8,874 bases of DNA from Planctomycetaceae bacterium. Lineage in GTDB: Bacteria > Planctomycetota > Phycisphaerae > Phycisphaerales > SM1A02. Every line of letters starts with the position of its first letter. The stretch's first letter is position 1. Both the position numbers and the translations under genes were made by a program. Under the pieces are notes generated by a model. The model did no database searches and had not been told where the DNA came from. It saw only the letters and a list, made by a program, of their open reading frames with translations. The stretch covers positions 1-8,874 of the forward strand of contig JAIYCA010000089.1 of NCBI GenBank assembly GCA_027488265.1. The letters are read 5' to 3'. This document shows positions 1 to 5,548 of the stretch, piece after piece.

Positions 1-488
1 CAACGCTGCCATGCCGTGGGGTTTTCTTGCGTCGCCCAAGCGCCGATCGTGCTTGCGATGAGTTCGTCCGATCGTCGACGCCACTCACGTTCCGCAGCCG
101 TCACGCGGAAGCACTGCGCACGACTCCAAACGCGGTGCTCGTCGATACGTGCTGCAGCAAACTCCGCACATGCCGCCCGTGAAATCTCGTGCTGCGCCTC
201 GAGGTACGCATCGAAGACCATGAGCAGCGCGCCAGCGTCCATCGGCGCATCGTTTCGTTGTAGCCCACCTTGCAACTCGCCCGGCATTCCGCCTGCGAAC
301 TCACGCGCGAACGTTGCAACGCTCGGTGGAGGTTCGAGCGATTGCGCCGTTGCGACAAGACCCACCGAAAGCGCGGCGGGTGCAACGATGACGACACGGA
401 GAGCCATCACGTGTGCGATGAACCGAGGTGCAAGCGCCGTTAGAGATGCGCGGAACATCCGGCCGATGGTCCTTGGCACGATCCTCAT
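1..488 (-). CDS. Exported hypothetical protein, N-terminal part (runs off the left edge)
   Basis: This reading frame is open on the minus strand from 488 to the window edge (about 162 codons, no stop), so the gene is partial at its 3' end. The N-terminus looks like a Sec signal peptide: a hydrophobic stretch beginning MALRVVIVAPAALSVGLVATA, with an A-T-A signal-peptidase site before QSLEPP. The mature part is rich in Ala, Glu and Arg and looks helical (for example FDAYLEAQHE). The start is unsure: ATG at 488 has no ribosome site, ATG at 458 has AAGGA 11 nt upstream, and ATG at 407 gives the most typical signal peptide. I do not recognise a family. The opposite-strand frame over the same bases is Ser/Arg/Cys-rich and looks like a shadow. 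It lies downstream of the rpsG terminator, so it is probably transcribed separately. Confidence 0.6.
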   Translation of the reverse strand, partial: MRIVPRTIGRMFRASLTALAPRFIAHVMALRVVIVAPAALSVGLVATAQSLEPPPSVATFAREFAGGMPGELQGGLQRNDAPMDAGALLMVFDAYLEAQHEISRAACAEFAAARIDEHRVWSRAQCFRVTAAEREWRRRSDELIASTIGAWATQENPTAWQR

Positions 489-552
489 AGGGATGGGGCC
501 AACGTATGCCAACGACCTTCAGAAGTCTCACATTTTGTCGCGGCGTTGAAGA

Positions 553-587
553 AAAGCCCTCGCGGACTTTGAGTCCGCGAGGGCTTT
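553..587 (-). terminator. Rho-independent terminator after rpsG
   Basis: A perfect 16-bp inverted repeat (553-568 and 572-587) with a 3-nt loop forms a very GC-rich stem. Read on the minus strand it is followed by TTTTCTTC, a fair U-tract. It lies 177 nt beyond the rpsG stop and before the next minus-strand gene, as expected for the end of the S12/S7 transcript. On the plus strand the tail (CTTTGTTGTTCC) is also T-rich, so it may act in both directions. Confidence 0.85.
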
Positions 588-602
588 GTTGTTCCTATCT
601 CG

Positions 603-696
603 AGAGCGAGCAAGTCGCGAAAGCTCGTCATTCTCGCGTTCGCCGCTGCGGCGGCTCGCTTTGGCCTAGTCAACACCAGAGCGAGCAAGTTGCGAA
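603..696. repeat. Pair of 19-bp direct repeats
   Basis: The sequence AGAGCGAGCAAGTCGCGAA at 603-621 recurs at 678-696 with one change (C to T), 18 of 19 identical. It lies in the non-coding stretch between the rpsG stop and its terminator. No function is evident. Confidence 0.7.
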
Positions 697-701
697 GCAG
701 G

Positions 702-759
702 TTGCGAGCGCTCAAACACGTCGCGAGCGCTCAAACTACCTCGCGAGCGCTCGAACACG
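702..759. repeat. Three tandem 19-20 bp repeats with a GAGCGCTC core
   Basis: Three adjacent units (702-720, 721-740, 741-759) follow the pattern T(T/C)GCGAGCGCTC(A/G)AAC plus 3-4 bases. Each contains the perfect 8-bp palindrome GAGCGCTC. They end 4 bp before the rpsG stop codon, in the 3' untranslated part of that gene. A run of phased palindromes could be a protein-binding site or a source of RNA structure, but nothing in the sequence decides this. Confidence 0.75.
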
Positions 760-763
760 CGCT

Positions 764-1279
764 TTACCACGCGAAGTGCGCGAAGGCCTTGTTCGCATCC
801 GCCATGCGGTGCGTGTTTTCCTTCGTGGTCACGGCCTTACCTTCGTTCTTCGCAGCGTCCCAGAGTTCCTTCGCCAAGCGGAGGTGCATCGGGCGGCCCT
901 TCTCTTCACGCGCGGCTTCGATAAGCCAGCGGAACGAGAGCGACTGCTGACGACGCTTGTTGAGTTGCATTGGAACTTGGTAGTTCGCACCACCAACGCG
1001 CTTCGAGCGGACTTCGACCGCCGGACGCACGTTCTCGAGCGCGAGGTGGAAGAGTTCGATCGACGAACGCGGCATCGATTCGGCCTTTTCCTTGTCCGCA
1101 GCGCGCTCCTTTTCGAGGCGGGTTTGAATCGCCTCGAGTGCGCCGTACACGCAGCGCTGCGCGGTTGCCTTCTCGCCACCGATCATGACGCAGTTGATGA
1201 ACTTCGACAGGATCTTGTCCTGGAAGCGCGGATCGGGCTTGAGCCAGTAGTCGTCGGGACGCTTGTAGTGACGTGCCAT
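764..1279 (-). CDS. rpsG: 30S ribosomal protein S7
   Basis: S7 binds the 3' major domain of 16S rRNA and nucleates assembly of the 30S head near the E site. The 171-residue product carries the family signatures: KFINCVMIGGEKATAQ near residues 26-41, ALENVRPAVEVRSKRVGGA around 80-98, YQVP at 100-103, and the C-terminal THRMADANKAFAHFAW. It is about 15 residues longer than the common ~156-residue form. Much of that comes from a charged insert at roughly residues 52-72 (RLEKERAADKEKAE). The start at 1279 was chosen because AGGAG lies 8 nt upstream and MARHYKRPDDYW is a sensible S7 N-terminus; the frame extends further upstream (to 1327) without support. It follows rpsL, but 270 nt separate the two, more than is usual for this pair. 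Confidence 0.97.
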   Translation of the reverse strand: MARHYKRPDDYWLKPDPRFQDKILSKFINCVMIGGEKATAQRCVYGALEAIQTRLEKERAADKEKAESMPRSSIELFHLALENVRPAVEVRSKRVGGANYQVPMQLNKRRQQSLSFRWLIEAAREEKGRPMHLRLAKELWDAAKNEGKAVTTKENTHRMADANKAFAHFAW

Positions 1280-1385
1280 TGAGAACACTCCTGTGGCTGA
1301 CGGCATTGGCCTGCGGGCCTTTGCCACTCTTCACCGCGGATGGGAGATGGACATTCCCGTGCGTTCGGATCCGCGATTACTCAGC

Positions 1386-1407
1386 GTTCTAGAGCCACCT
1401 CTAGAAC
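1386..1407. repeat. Perfect 9-bp hairpin in the rpsL-rpsG gap
   Basis: GTTCTAGAG (1386-1394) and CTCTAGAAC (1399-1407) are perfect reverse complements around a CCAC loop. There is no U-tract on either strand, so it does not look like a standard terminator. It lies 107 nt upstream of the rpsG start in the spacer of the S12/S7 unit. It could be a regulatory RNA structure, a processing site or an operator for rpsG. Confidence 0.6.
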
Positions 1408-1498
1408 TATGTCGTGAAAGCTGCAGCACGCGCGTCAACGCGTGCCGCAGATTGGTTCAGCAGTTTGCAACGATCACACGTGCGGAGGAGTGAGGATC

Positions 1499-1514
1499 GA
1501 TCGAAACTTCGATC
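1499..1514. repeat. Short inverted repeat just after rpsL
   Basis: GATCGAA (1499-1505) and TTCGATC (1508-1514) are perfect reverse complements separated by 2 nt. They lie 36-51 nt beyond the rpsL stop. With no T-run beside it, this is at most a weak transcript-end or stability hairpin. Confidence 0.4.
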
Positions 1515-1549
1515 GCATCATCGTCCTCGCGTCACGCGACGAACGCGCA

Positions 1550-1942
1550 TCACTTCTTCTTCGCGGCAGCAGCGGCCTTCTTCTTGACGCCGTACTGCGA
1601 GCGGCCCTTCTTGCGGCCGTCGACGCCGAGGCAGTCAAGCGCGCCACGCACCACGTGGTAACGCACACCAGGAAGATCGCGCACACGACCACCGCGCACG
1701 AGCACGATGGAGTGCTCTTGCAAGTTGTGGCCTTCGCCACCGATGTACGCCGTGACTTCCTTGCCGTTCGTGAGACGCACACGGCAAACCTTGCGAAGCG
1801 CCGAGTTCGGCTTCTTCGGGGTCACGGTGCGAACTTGAAGGCAAACGCCGCGACGTTGCGGGCACGCGCCAAGGTCCTTGACCTTGGACTTGGAGGCCTG
1901 CACAACGCGTGGCTTACGAACGAGCTGATTAATCGTGGGCAT
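1550..1942 (-). CDS. rpsL: 30S ribosomal protein S12
   Basis: S12 sits at the decoding centre and controls translational accuracy. The 130-residue product is nearly all family signature: MPTINQLVRKPR at the start, CPQRRGVC (27-34), TPKKPNSALRKVCRVRL (41-57), GEGHNLQEHS (69-78) and LPGVRYHVVRGALDC (90-104), with a Lys/Ala-rich tail. Start 1942 is fixed by the conserved MPTI; the longer open frame upstream to 2122 is unsupported. Residue 88, Lys in most bacteria (GRVKDLPG), is Arg here (codon 1679-1681, CGC). Lys43 is conserved, as is Asp89, the residue that RimO methylthiolates in E. coli. The ribosome site is weak (AAGAG/CGAG region). The gene lies 137 nt downstream of rnhA and upstream of rpsG. 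No fusA or tuf lies beside it. Confidence 0.98.
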   Translation of the reverse strand: MPTINQLVRKPRVVQASKSKVKDLGACPQRRGVCLQVRTVTPKKPNSALRKVCRVRLTNGKEVTAYIGGEGHNLQEHSIVLVRGGRVRDLPGVRYHVVRGALDCLGVDGRKKGRSQYGVKKKAAAAAKKK

Positions 1943-1978
1943 GCGGTAACTCGTGAACTCTTGAAAGTTGGATCGACA

Positions 1979-2007
1979 AGCGTACCGACAGCCGTGGCGC
2001 GGCGCAA
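1979..2007 (-). promoter_or_regulatory. Candidate sigma70-type promoter for rpsL
   Basis: On the minus strand TTGCGC (2007-2002) and TACGCT (1984-1979) are 17 bp apart, the ideal spacing for a housekeeping promoter. The start of transcription would fall near 1972, leaving a leader of about 30 nt before the rpsL ATG. The hexamers match the consensus only in part, so this is a candidate. Confidence 0.4.
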
Positions 2008-2079
2008 GGTGTTTGTGCGCGATGAGACAGAAGCAATGAAAGAGCTCGCGAAAGGCCGCAAACACGCGGCGTTGCGCGA

Positions 2080-2520
2080 TTAGCGATATTGGTCGATAAC
2101 CGCGACAGCAAGTCGATCGCATCGCTCATTCTCAGGATGCCCGACGTGTCCGCGCACCCACTCTGCCTTGATGCGATGGATCAACCGCAGGCGATCGAGT
2201 TCTTGCCAAAGCTCGACGTTCAGCACTGGCCCCTCTTTCCGGCGCCAACCGCGTCGCTTCCAACCGTCCATCCATTCATTGAGGCCCTTCACGAGATACT
2301 GCGAATCGCTCACGAGCCGCACGGTCGATGGTCGTTCCAGCCGCTTCAGGCCCTCGATGGCTCCGAGAAGTTCCATGCGATTGTTTGTCGTCGTGCGCTC
2401 GCCGCCGGAACCTTCGGTTTCGACGCCCGCGATCCGCAAGACAAAGCCCCAACCGCCCGGACCTGGATTTCCTGAGCACGCACCATCGGTGAAGAGTTCA
2501 ACGTCAAAGCCTGTCGCCAT
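2080..2520 (-). CDS. rnhA: Ribonuclease HI
   Basis: RNase HI cuts the RNA strand of RNA-DNA hybrids (R-loops, primers, misinserted ribonucleotides). The 146-residue product from ATG 2520 matches the ~155-residue E. coli enzyme in order: FTDGACSGNPGPGGWG (residues 10-25), TTNNRMELLGAI, SDSQYLVKGLNEW, GWKRRGW and GHVGHPENERCD. All catalytic residues are present: Asp12, Glu50, Asp72, His125 and Asp135. The basic-protrusion helix (GWKRRGWRRKEG) is also kept, which marks type 1 RNase HI. The start is a choice: ATG 2520 lies just before the conserved core, ATG 2541 would add seven residues, and neither has a clear ribosome site. The open frame continues to 2913 but overlaps rpmF and reads as non-coding. 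The C-terminus is short, ending soon after the last catalytic Asp. Confidence 0.95.
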   Translation of the reverse strand: MATGFDVELFTDGACSGNPGPGGWGFVLRIAGVETEGSGGERTTTNNRMELLGAIEGLKRLERPSTVRLVSDSQYLVKGLNEWMDGWKRRGWRRKEGPVLNVELWQELDRLRLIHRIKAEWVRGHVGHPENERCDRLAVAVIDQYR

Positions 2521-2692
2521 GCGTCGGAAGGTACTCTGCATGATCGAGACGTGCGACACGCGCGGCAAGTTATTGTCCACACGCGCGCGCCTTCTCACTC
2601 TCGCGCAGTCGCGTTCGGCAACGCCAAGAAGGATTTGACGGTCTTTCAAGGCGTTTCTCTCGGCCGCGCGACTCACCTCGCACGCGTGAACC

Positions 2693-2720
2693 TTGACAGT
2701 TGCGCGGGTTTCTCTAGACT
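2693..2720 (+). promoter_or_regulatory. Promoter for rpmF (TTGACA, 16 bp, TAGACT)
   Basis: A perfect -35 box TTGACA (2693-2698) is followed after 16 bp by TAGACT (2715-2720), which keeps the key TA...T positions of a -10 box. It is the best promoter in the window. Transcription would start near 2727, giving a leader of about 68 nt before rpmF. It lies in the divergent gap between rnhA and rpmF. Confidence 0.75.
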
Positions 2721-2739
2721 GTCCCTTCCCCCTACGCCC

Positions 2740-2775
2740 GACCGATGCTCGGTCCGGCGACGCGGCAACGCCGCG
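2740..2775 (+). promoter_or_regulatory. Two small hairpins in the rpmF leader
   Basis: GACCGA (2740-2745) pairs with TCGGTC (2749-2754) around a 3-nt loop. CGCGGC (2761-2766) pairs with GCCGCG (2770-2775), again with a 3-nt loop. Both fall between the predicted transcription start and the rpmF ribosome site. Ribosomal protein leaders often carry feedback structures, but I recognise no known class here, and 6-bp hairpins are common in GC-rich DNA. Confidence 0.4.
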
Positions 2776-2794
2776 AGATAGCAAGAAGGCAATC

Positions 2795-2980
2795 ATGGTT
2801 CCTCCATTCCGCTGCTCCCCAGGTCGTACCCGTCGTCGTCGTTCGCACCAAGCGATCAAGGCTTCGCACACGACGCTTTGCCCAAACTGCGGCGCTGCCA
2901 AGCGTTCGCACACTGCATGCTCCTCGTGCGGCTACGTCCGCCCAGGCCTGCAGATCAAGACGAGCAAGCCGACCGCCTGA
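2795..2980 (+). CDS. rpmF: 50S ribosomal protein L32
   Basis: L32 is a small zinc-ribbon protein of the large subunit. The 61-residue product has an Arg-rich N-terminal part (RTRRRRSHQAIKA, residues 11-23) and the four zinc ligands Cys29, Cys32, Cys42 and Cys45 (CPNC, then CSSC), followed by GYVRPG where most L32s have GYY.GR. This matches the C4 form of the family. The N-terminus is unusual: MVPPFRCSPG in place of the common MAVPK(R/K), with an extra Cys7. The start at 2795 has AAGG at 2785-2788, 6 nt upstream. Its position at the head of plsX-fabH-fabD-fabG-acpP is the arrangement known from many bacteria, linking ribosome and membrane synthesis. Here 400 nt separate it from plsX, so it may be a separate transcript. 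Confidence 0.93.
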   Translation: MVPPFRCSPGRTRRRRSHQAIKASHTTLCPNCGAAKRSHTACSSCGYVRPGLQIKTSKPTA

Positions 2981-3038
2981 TTCGCGACAGCCTGATTCAT
3001 TCGGGCTTGCCACGATTCTTAGAGCACGATTCTCAGAG
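2975..3038 (+). repeat. Short imperfect tandem repeats after rpmF
   Basis: GCCTGATTC occurs at 2975-2983 and 2990-2998, giving a 15-bp period that begins over the rpmF stop codon. CACGATTCTTAGAG (3011-3024) is followed directly by CACGATTCTCAGAG (3025-3038), 13 of 14 identical. These look like small slippage duplications in the non-coding spacer. Confidence 0.65.
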
Positions 3039-3227
3039 TTCGACATTCGCTGCGAAGTTGCGCCCCCGCATCGGGCCACCTCCATGCGGAATCCGCGCGA
3101 GTACGCGAATGTCGGCGGAAGTCCGTGCGTGGATTGCCTCACGGCATGCCCCGCGTCGTATGTCAGGCTCGTCGCGCGCTCAATCTGGCCTGCGAAGCCG
3201 CGGCGGGATGAACCGCAGACCTCTGAA

Positions 3228-3291
3228 AGTCGCACGCACTGCGACTCTCGCAAGAAAACGTTCTTCGTCACGCGCCGCCTTGCGGCGCGTG
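3228..3291 (+). terminator. Hairpin cluster between rpmF and plsX (possible terminator)
   Basis: Two clear hairpins lie in a row. AGTCGCA (3228-3234) pairs with TGCGACT (3240-3246), and CACGCGCCGC (3269-3278) pairs with GCGGCGCGTG (3282-3291) through a 3-nt loop. A weaker AAGAA/TTCTT stem (3252-3265) sits between them. After the strong stem the sequence is CTCGTTTCG, a poor U-tract, so termination is possible but not certain. The rest of the 2981-3380 spacer shows only short repeats and a weak promoter; I see no gene in it. Confidence 0.4.
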
Positions 3292-3306
3292 CTCGTTTCG
3301 ATCCCG

Positions 3307-3312
3307 TAAAGT
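3307..3312 (+). promoter_or_regulatory. Candidate -10 box for plsX
   Basis: TAAAGT fits the TANNNT pattern seen before other genes in this window and lies 69 nt before the plsX start, just after the strong hairpin at 3269-3291. No convincing -35 box stands upstream, so it is tentative. Confidence 0.3.
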
Positions 3313-3380
3313 ACGCGTCCCTCTTGCGCCCCGCCGCTTCTCGGTGAGTCGCGCACGAGCAACTCCGAAGGATTCACGCC

Positions 3381-4409
3381 ATGCGTATCGGTGTCGATGT
3401 GATGGGCGGCGACAATGCGCCCGATGAAATCCTCAAGGGATCATTCGCCGCGTTGGCGAAGCTCCCGCCCGAGGACACCCTTGTTCTCTTTGGCAAGGGC
3501 GACATCATTGAAGAAGCGATCAAGGATCGCGGCATCGCGAAGAGCGGTTCCGGCGCCAAGGTCGAAGTGGTTCACTGCAGCGAAGTCATCGAGATGGATG
3601 ACGCGCCTGTTGAAGCAGTTCGATCGAAGCGCGACAGTTCGATTTCTCGCGCGGCGGAATACGCGAGCCCGCGACACCCGAATCGCATCGATGCGTGGAT
3701 TTCCGCAGGAAACACTGGTGCTTGCGTGACGGCAAGCCAGATGTACATGCGTCGTCTCCCGAACGTCATTCGTCCGGGCATCGCGGTCACTATTCCGACG
3801 TTTGCAGGCCCGATCGTTCTCATCGATGTCGGTGCGAACATCGAACCAAAGCCCGTTCACCTTGCTCAATACGGCGTCATGGGTGATGCCTACGCGCGCG
3901 GCGTGCTCGGCATCAAGAATCCACGCGTCGCGATGATGAACGTCGGTGGCGAAGAGCAGAAAGGCACTGCTGAAATGAAGGTCGCGCGCGATCTTCTTCG
4001 CAGCGCTGAAGGTCTCAACTTCATCGGATACGTCGAAGGTCGCGGCGTGTTTGACGGCGAAGCAGACGTCGTCATCACCGACGGCGTCGTCGGCAACGTG
4101 ATGATCAAACTCGCGGAAGGTCTTTCGAAAGGCCTGTTCCAAGCAATTGCCCAGCAAGTGCTTGAAACTGATCCCGAACTCGCGGTGCGACTCGAGCCTG
4201 TCGTGAAGGCGATTTACGCGAAGCACGACTACCACGAGTACGGCGGCGCGCCGCTCCTCGGCGTCAACGGCACATGCCTCATCTCGCACGGATCGAGCGT
4301 TTCGCGCACGATGATGAACGCAGTTCTCCGCGCCCGTCAGTTCGTGTTGACTGGCCTCAATGACGTCATCAACGCACGCCTTGAGACGATCCAAGAGCCC
4401 GCCGCATGA
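3381..4409 (+). CDS. plsX: Phosphate acyltransferase PlsX
   Basis: PlsX converts acyl-ACP and phosphate to acyl-phosphate, the acyl donor for PlsY in the first step of phosphatidic acid synthesis; it is a peripheral membrane enzyme. The 342-residue product has normal length and the family blocks in order: MRIGVDVMGGDNAPDEILKG at the start, SAGNTGA (108-114), DVGANIEPKPVHLAQYGVMG (149-168), GIKNPRVAMMNVG (177-189), NFIGYVEGRGVFDG (213-226), DGVVGNVMIKLAEGL (234-248) and YGGAPLLGVNG (287-297) followed by SHGSS. The motif GGDNAP replaces the more frequent GGDHAP. Start 3381 has GAAGGA 8 nt upstream. The stop overlaps the fabH start as ATGA, so the two are translationally coupled. Confidence 0.97.
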   Translation: MRIGVDVMGGDNAPDEILKGSFAALAKLPPEDTLVLFGKGDIIEEAIKDRGIAKSGSGAKVEVVHCSEVIEMDDAPVEAVRSKRDSSISRAAEYASPRHPNRIDAWISAGNTGACVTASQMYMRRLPNVIRPGIAVTIPTFAGPIVLIDVGANIEPKPVHLAQYGVMGDAYARGVLGIKNPRVAMMNVGGEEQKGTAEMKVARDLLRSAEGLNFIGYVEGRGVFDGEADVVITDGVVGNVMIKLAEGLSKGLFQAIAQQVLETDPELAVRLEPVVKAIYAKHDYHEYGGAPLLGVNGTCLISHGSSVSRTMMNAVLRARQFVLTGLNDVINARLETIQEPAA

Positions 4410-5416
4410 ATCAGCCCCTCCCCGCGGGTGTTTGTGGCGTTCGTATCCTCGGCACGGGTTCCATGGTCCCCGAGCGTCGTCTCACAAACGACGACTTCTC
4501 GCGCATGCTCGACACGAGCGATGAGTGGATCACGCAGCGCACGGGCATCAAGGAGCGACGCGTCCTTGATCTCCGCACGCAAGGCTGCTCGACGCTCGCG
4601 CAGAGCGCGCTCGAACGCGCGATCGAAAACGCTGGCATCAAGGCTGAAGATCTCGATCTCGTCATCGTGGCGACCGTCACGATGGAGATGACGTGCCCAT
4701 CGGTCGCGTGTCGCATCGCGGGCGCGGTTGGCGCGAAAAACGCGGCCGCTTTCGACCTCGTCGCGGCGTGCAGCGGTTTCGTCTACGCGCTCAACATGGC
4801 GGAAACTATGGTGCGCGTCGGGCGTGCACGTACCGTCGCTGTCATCGGCAGCGAAGCGATGAGCTCGATTCTCGATTACACCGATCGCACGGTGTCGATT
4901 CTCTTCGGCGATGCGGCCGGTTGCGCGATCATTCAAGCCGACGCCGACCCAACCAAGGGCTGCATCTATCAACACATGGGTGCCGACGGCATCGGTGGGC
5001 ACGCGCTGTACATTCCGAAGCGCGAAACCGACGTTCCGGCCGACGACGCCGACAACCCGATTCGCTTGGGCTACCTCCGCATGAACGGCAAGGAAGTCTT
5101 CCGATTCGCGGTGACGAAGTTCAAGGAAGTCATGGAAGATGCGTTTGCGAAGACTGGTCTCACGCCGAACGACGTGAGCCAGGTCATCTGCCATCAGTCG
5201 AACGTGCGCATCATTGATGCCGCGCGCGAGAAACTCGGCATCGATCCAGCGAAAATCTACGTGAACATCGATCGCTACGGCAATTCAAGCGCTGGAAGCG
5301 TGCCGCTCTGTCTCGACGAACTGTGGCGCGCCGGAAAAATCACGAAGGGTAAGCCGTTCATGATGGTCGCCTTCGGTGGCGGCCTGACGTGGGCGTCATC
5401 GGTGTGGAGTACCTGA
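4406..5416 (+). CDS. fabH: 3-oxoacyl-[ACP] synthase III (KAS III)
   Basis: FabH condenses an acyl-CoA primer (usually acetyl-CoA) with malonyl-ACP to start type II fatty acid synthesis. The 336-residue product has the thiolase fold motifs and the complete catalytic triad: Cys122 in DLVAACSGF, His263 in ICHQSN and Asn293 in YGNSSAGS. Further conserved parts are the N-terminal ILGTGSMVPERRLTN, WITQRTGI (41-48), LFGDAAGC (166-173) and the C-terminal AFGGGLTWASS. Length is slightly above the ~317 residues of E. coli, partly from about ten extra N-terminal residues. There is no SD sequence; the ATG overlaps the plsX stop by 4 nt, so coupled re-initiation is likely. Primer preference cannot be read from the sequence. 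Confidence 0.97.
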   Translation: MNQPLPAGVCGVRILGTGSMVPERRLTNDDFSRMLDTSDEWITQRTGIKERRVLDLRTQGCSTLAQSALERAIENAGIKAEDLDLVIVATVTMEMTCPSVACRIAGAVGAKNAAAFDLVAACSGFVYALNMAETMVRVGRARTVAVIGSEAMSSILDYTDRTVSILFGDAAGCAIIQADADPTKGCIYQHMGADGIGGHALYIPKRETDVPADDADNPIRLGYLRMNGKEVFRFAVTKFKEVMEDAFAKTGLTPNDVSQVICHQSNVRIIDAAREKLGIDPAKIYVNIDRYGNSSAGSVPLCLDELWRAGKITKGKPFMMVAFGGGLTWASSVWST

Positions 5417-5417
5417 G

Positions 5418-5449
5418 TTTCTCCATGCTTGAATTCCTCCATGCATGAA
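5418..5449. repeat. 16-bp imperfect tandem repeat after fabH
   Basis: The units 5418-5433 and 5434-5449, with core CTCCATGC(T/A)TGAA, match at 14 of 16 positions and lie directly after the fabH stop. The rest of the 132-nt fabH-fabD gap shows no gene, terminator or clear promoter. Confidence 0.6.
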
Positions 5450-5548
5450 TGGTTCGAGGCTTGAGTGACCGCCCGCGGCGCCTGCCCTTCGAACACACGC
5501 CAGACTGCATCCTGACTCGCGTCACGCACGCATTTCAAAAACACGCAC

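Noticed and set aside
16..549. 177-codon plus-strand frame at the left edge
   Set aside because: Its product is Ser/Arg/Cys-rich without any recognisable pattern, and it ends in the terminator region, while the opposite strand encodes a coherent signal-peptide protein.
553..587. Attachment site or insertion-sequence end
   Set aside because: The perfect inverted repeat has a 3-nt loop and a T-tract and follows rpsG, which is fully explained by a terminator; no transposase or integrase is nearby.
506..1282. 258-codon plus-strand frame
   Set aside because: It is antisense to rpsG, whose S7 motifs are unmistakable, and begins inside non-coding DNA across the terminator.
2740..2794. Riboswitch in the rpmF leader
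   Set aside because: Only two small hairpins are present, with no recognisable conserved aptamer sequence.
2521..2913. N-terminal extension of rnhA
   Set aside because: The open frame upstream of 2520 crosses the rpmF promoter and gene and encodes nothing like RNase H; RNase HI begins just before the TDG motif.
3441..4394. 317-codon minus-strand frame
   Set aside because: It is antisense to plsX, which has every family motif; the composition is typical of an antisense shadow in GC-rich DNA.
4337..5194. 285-codon minus-strand frame
   Set aside because: It is antisense to the fabH start and core and shows no domain.
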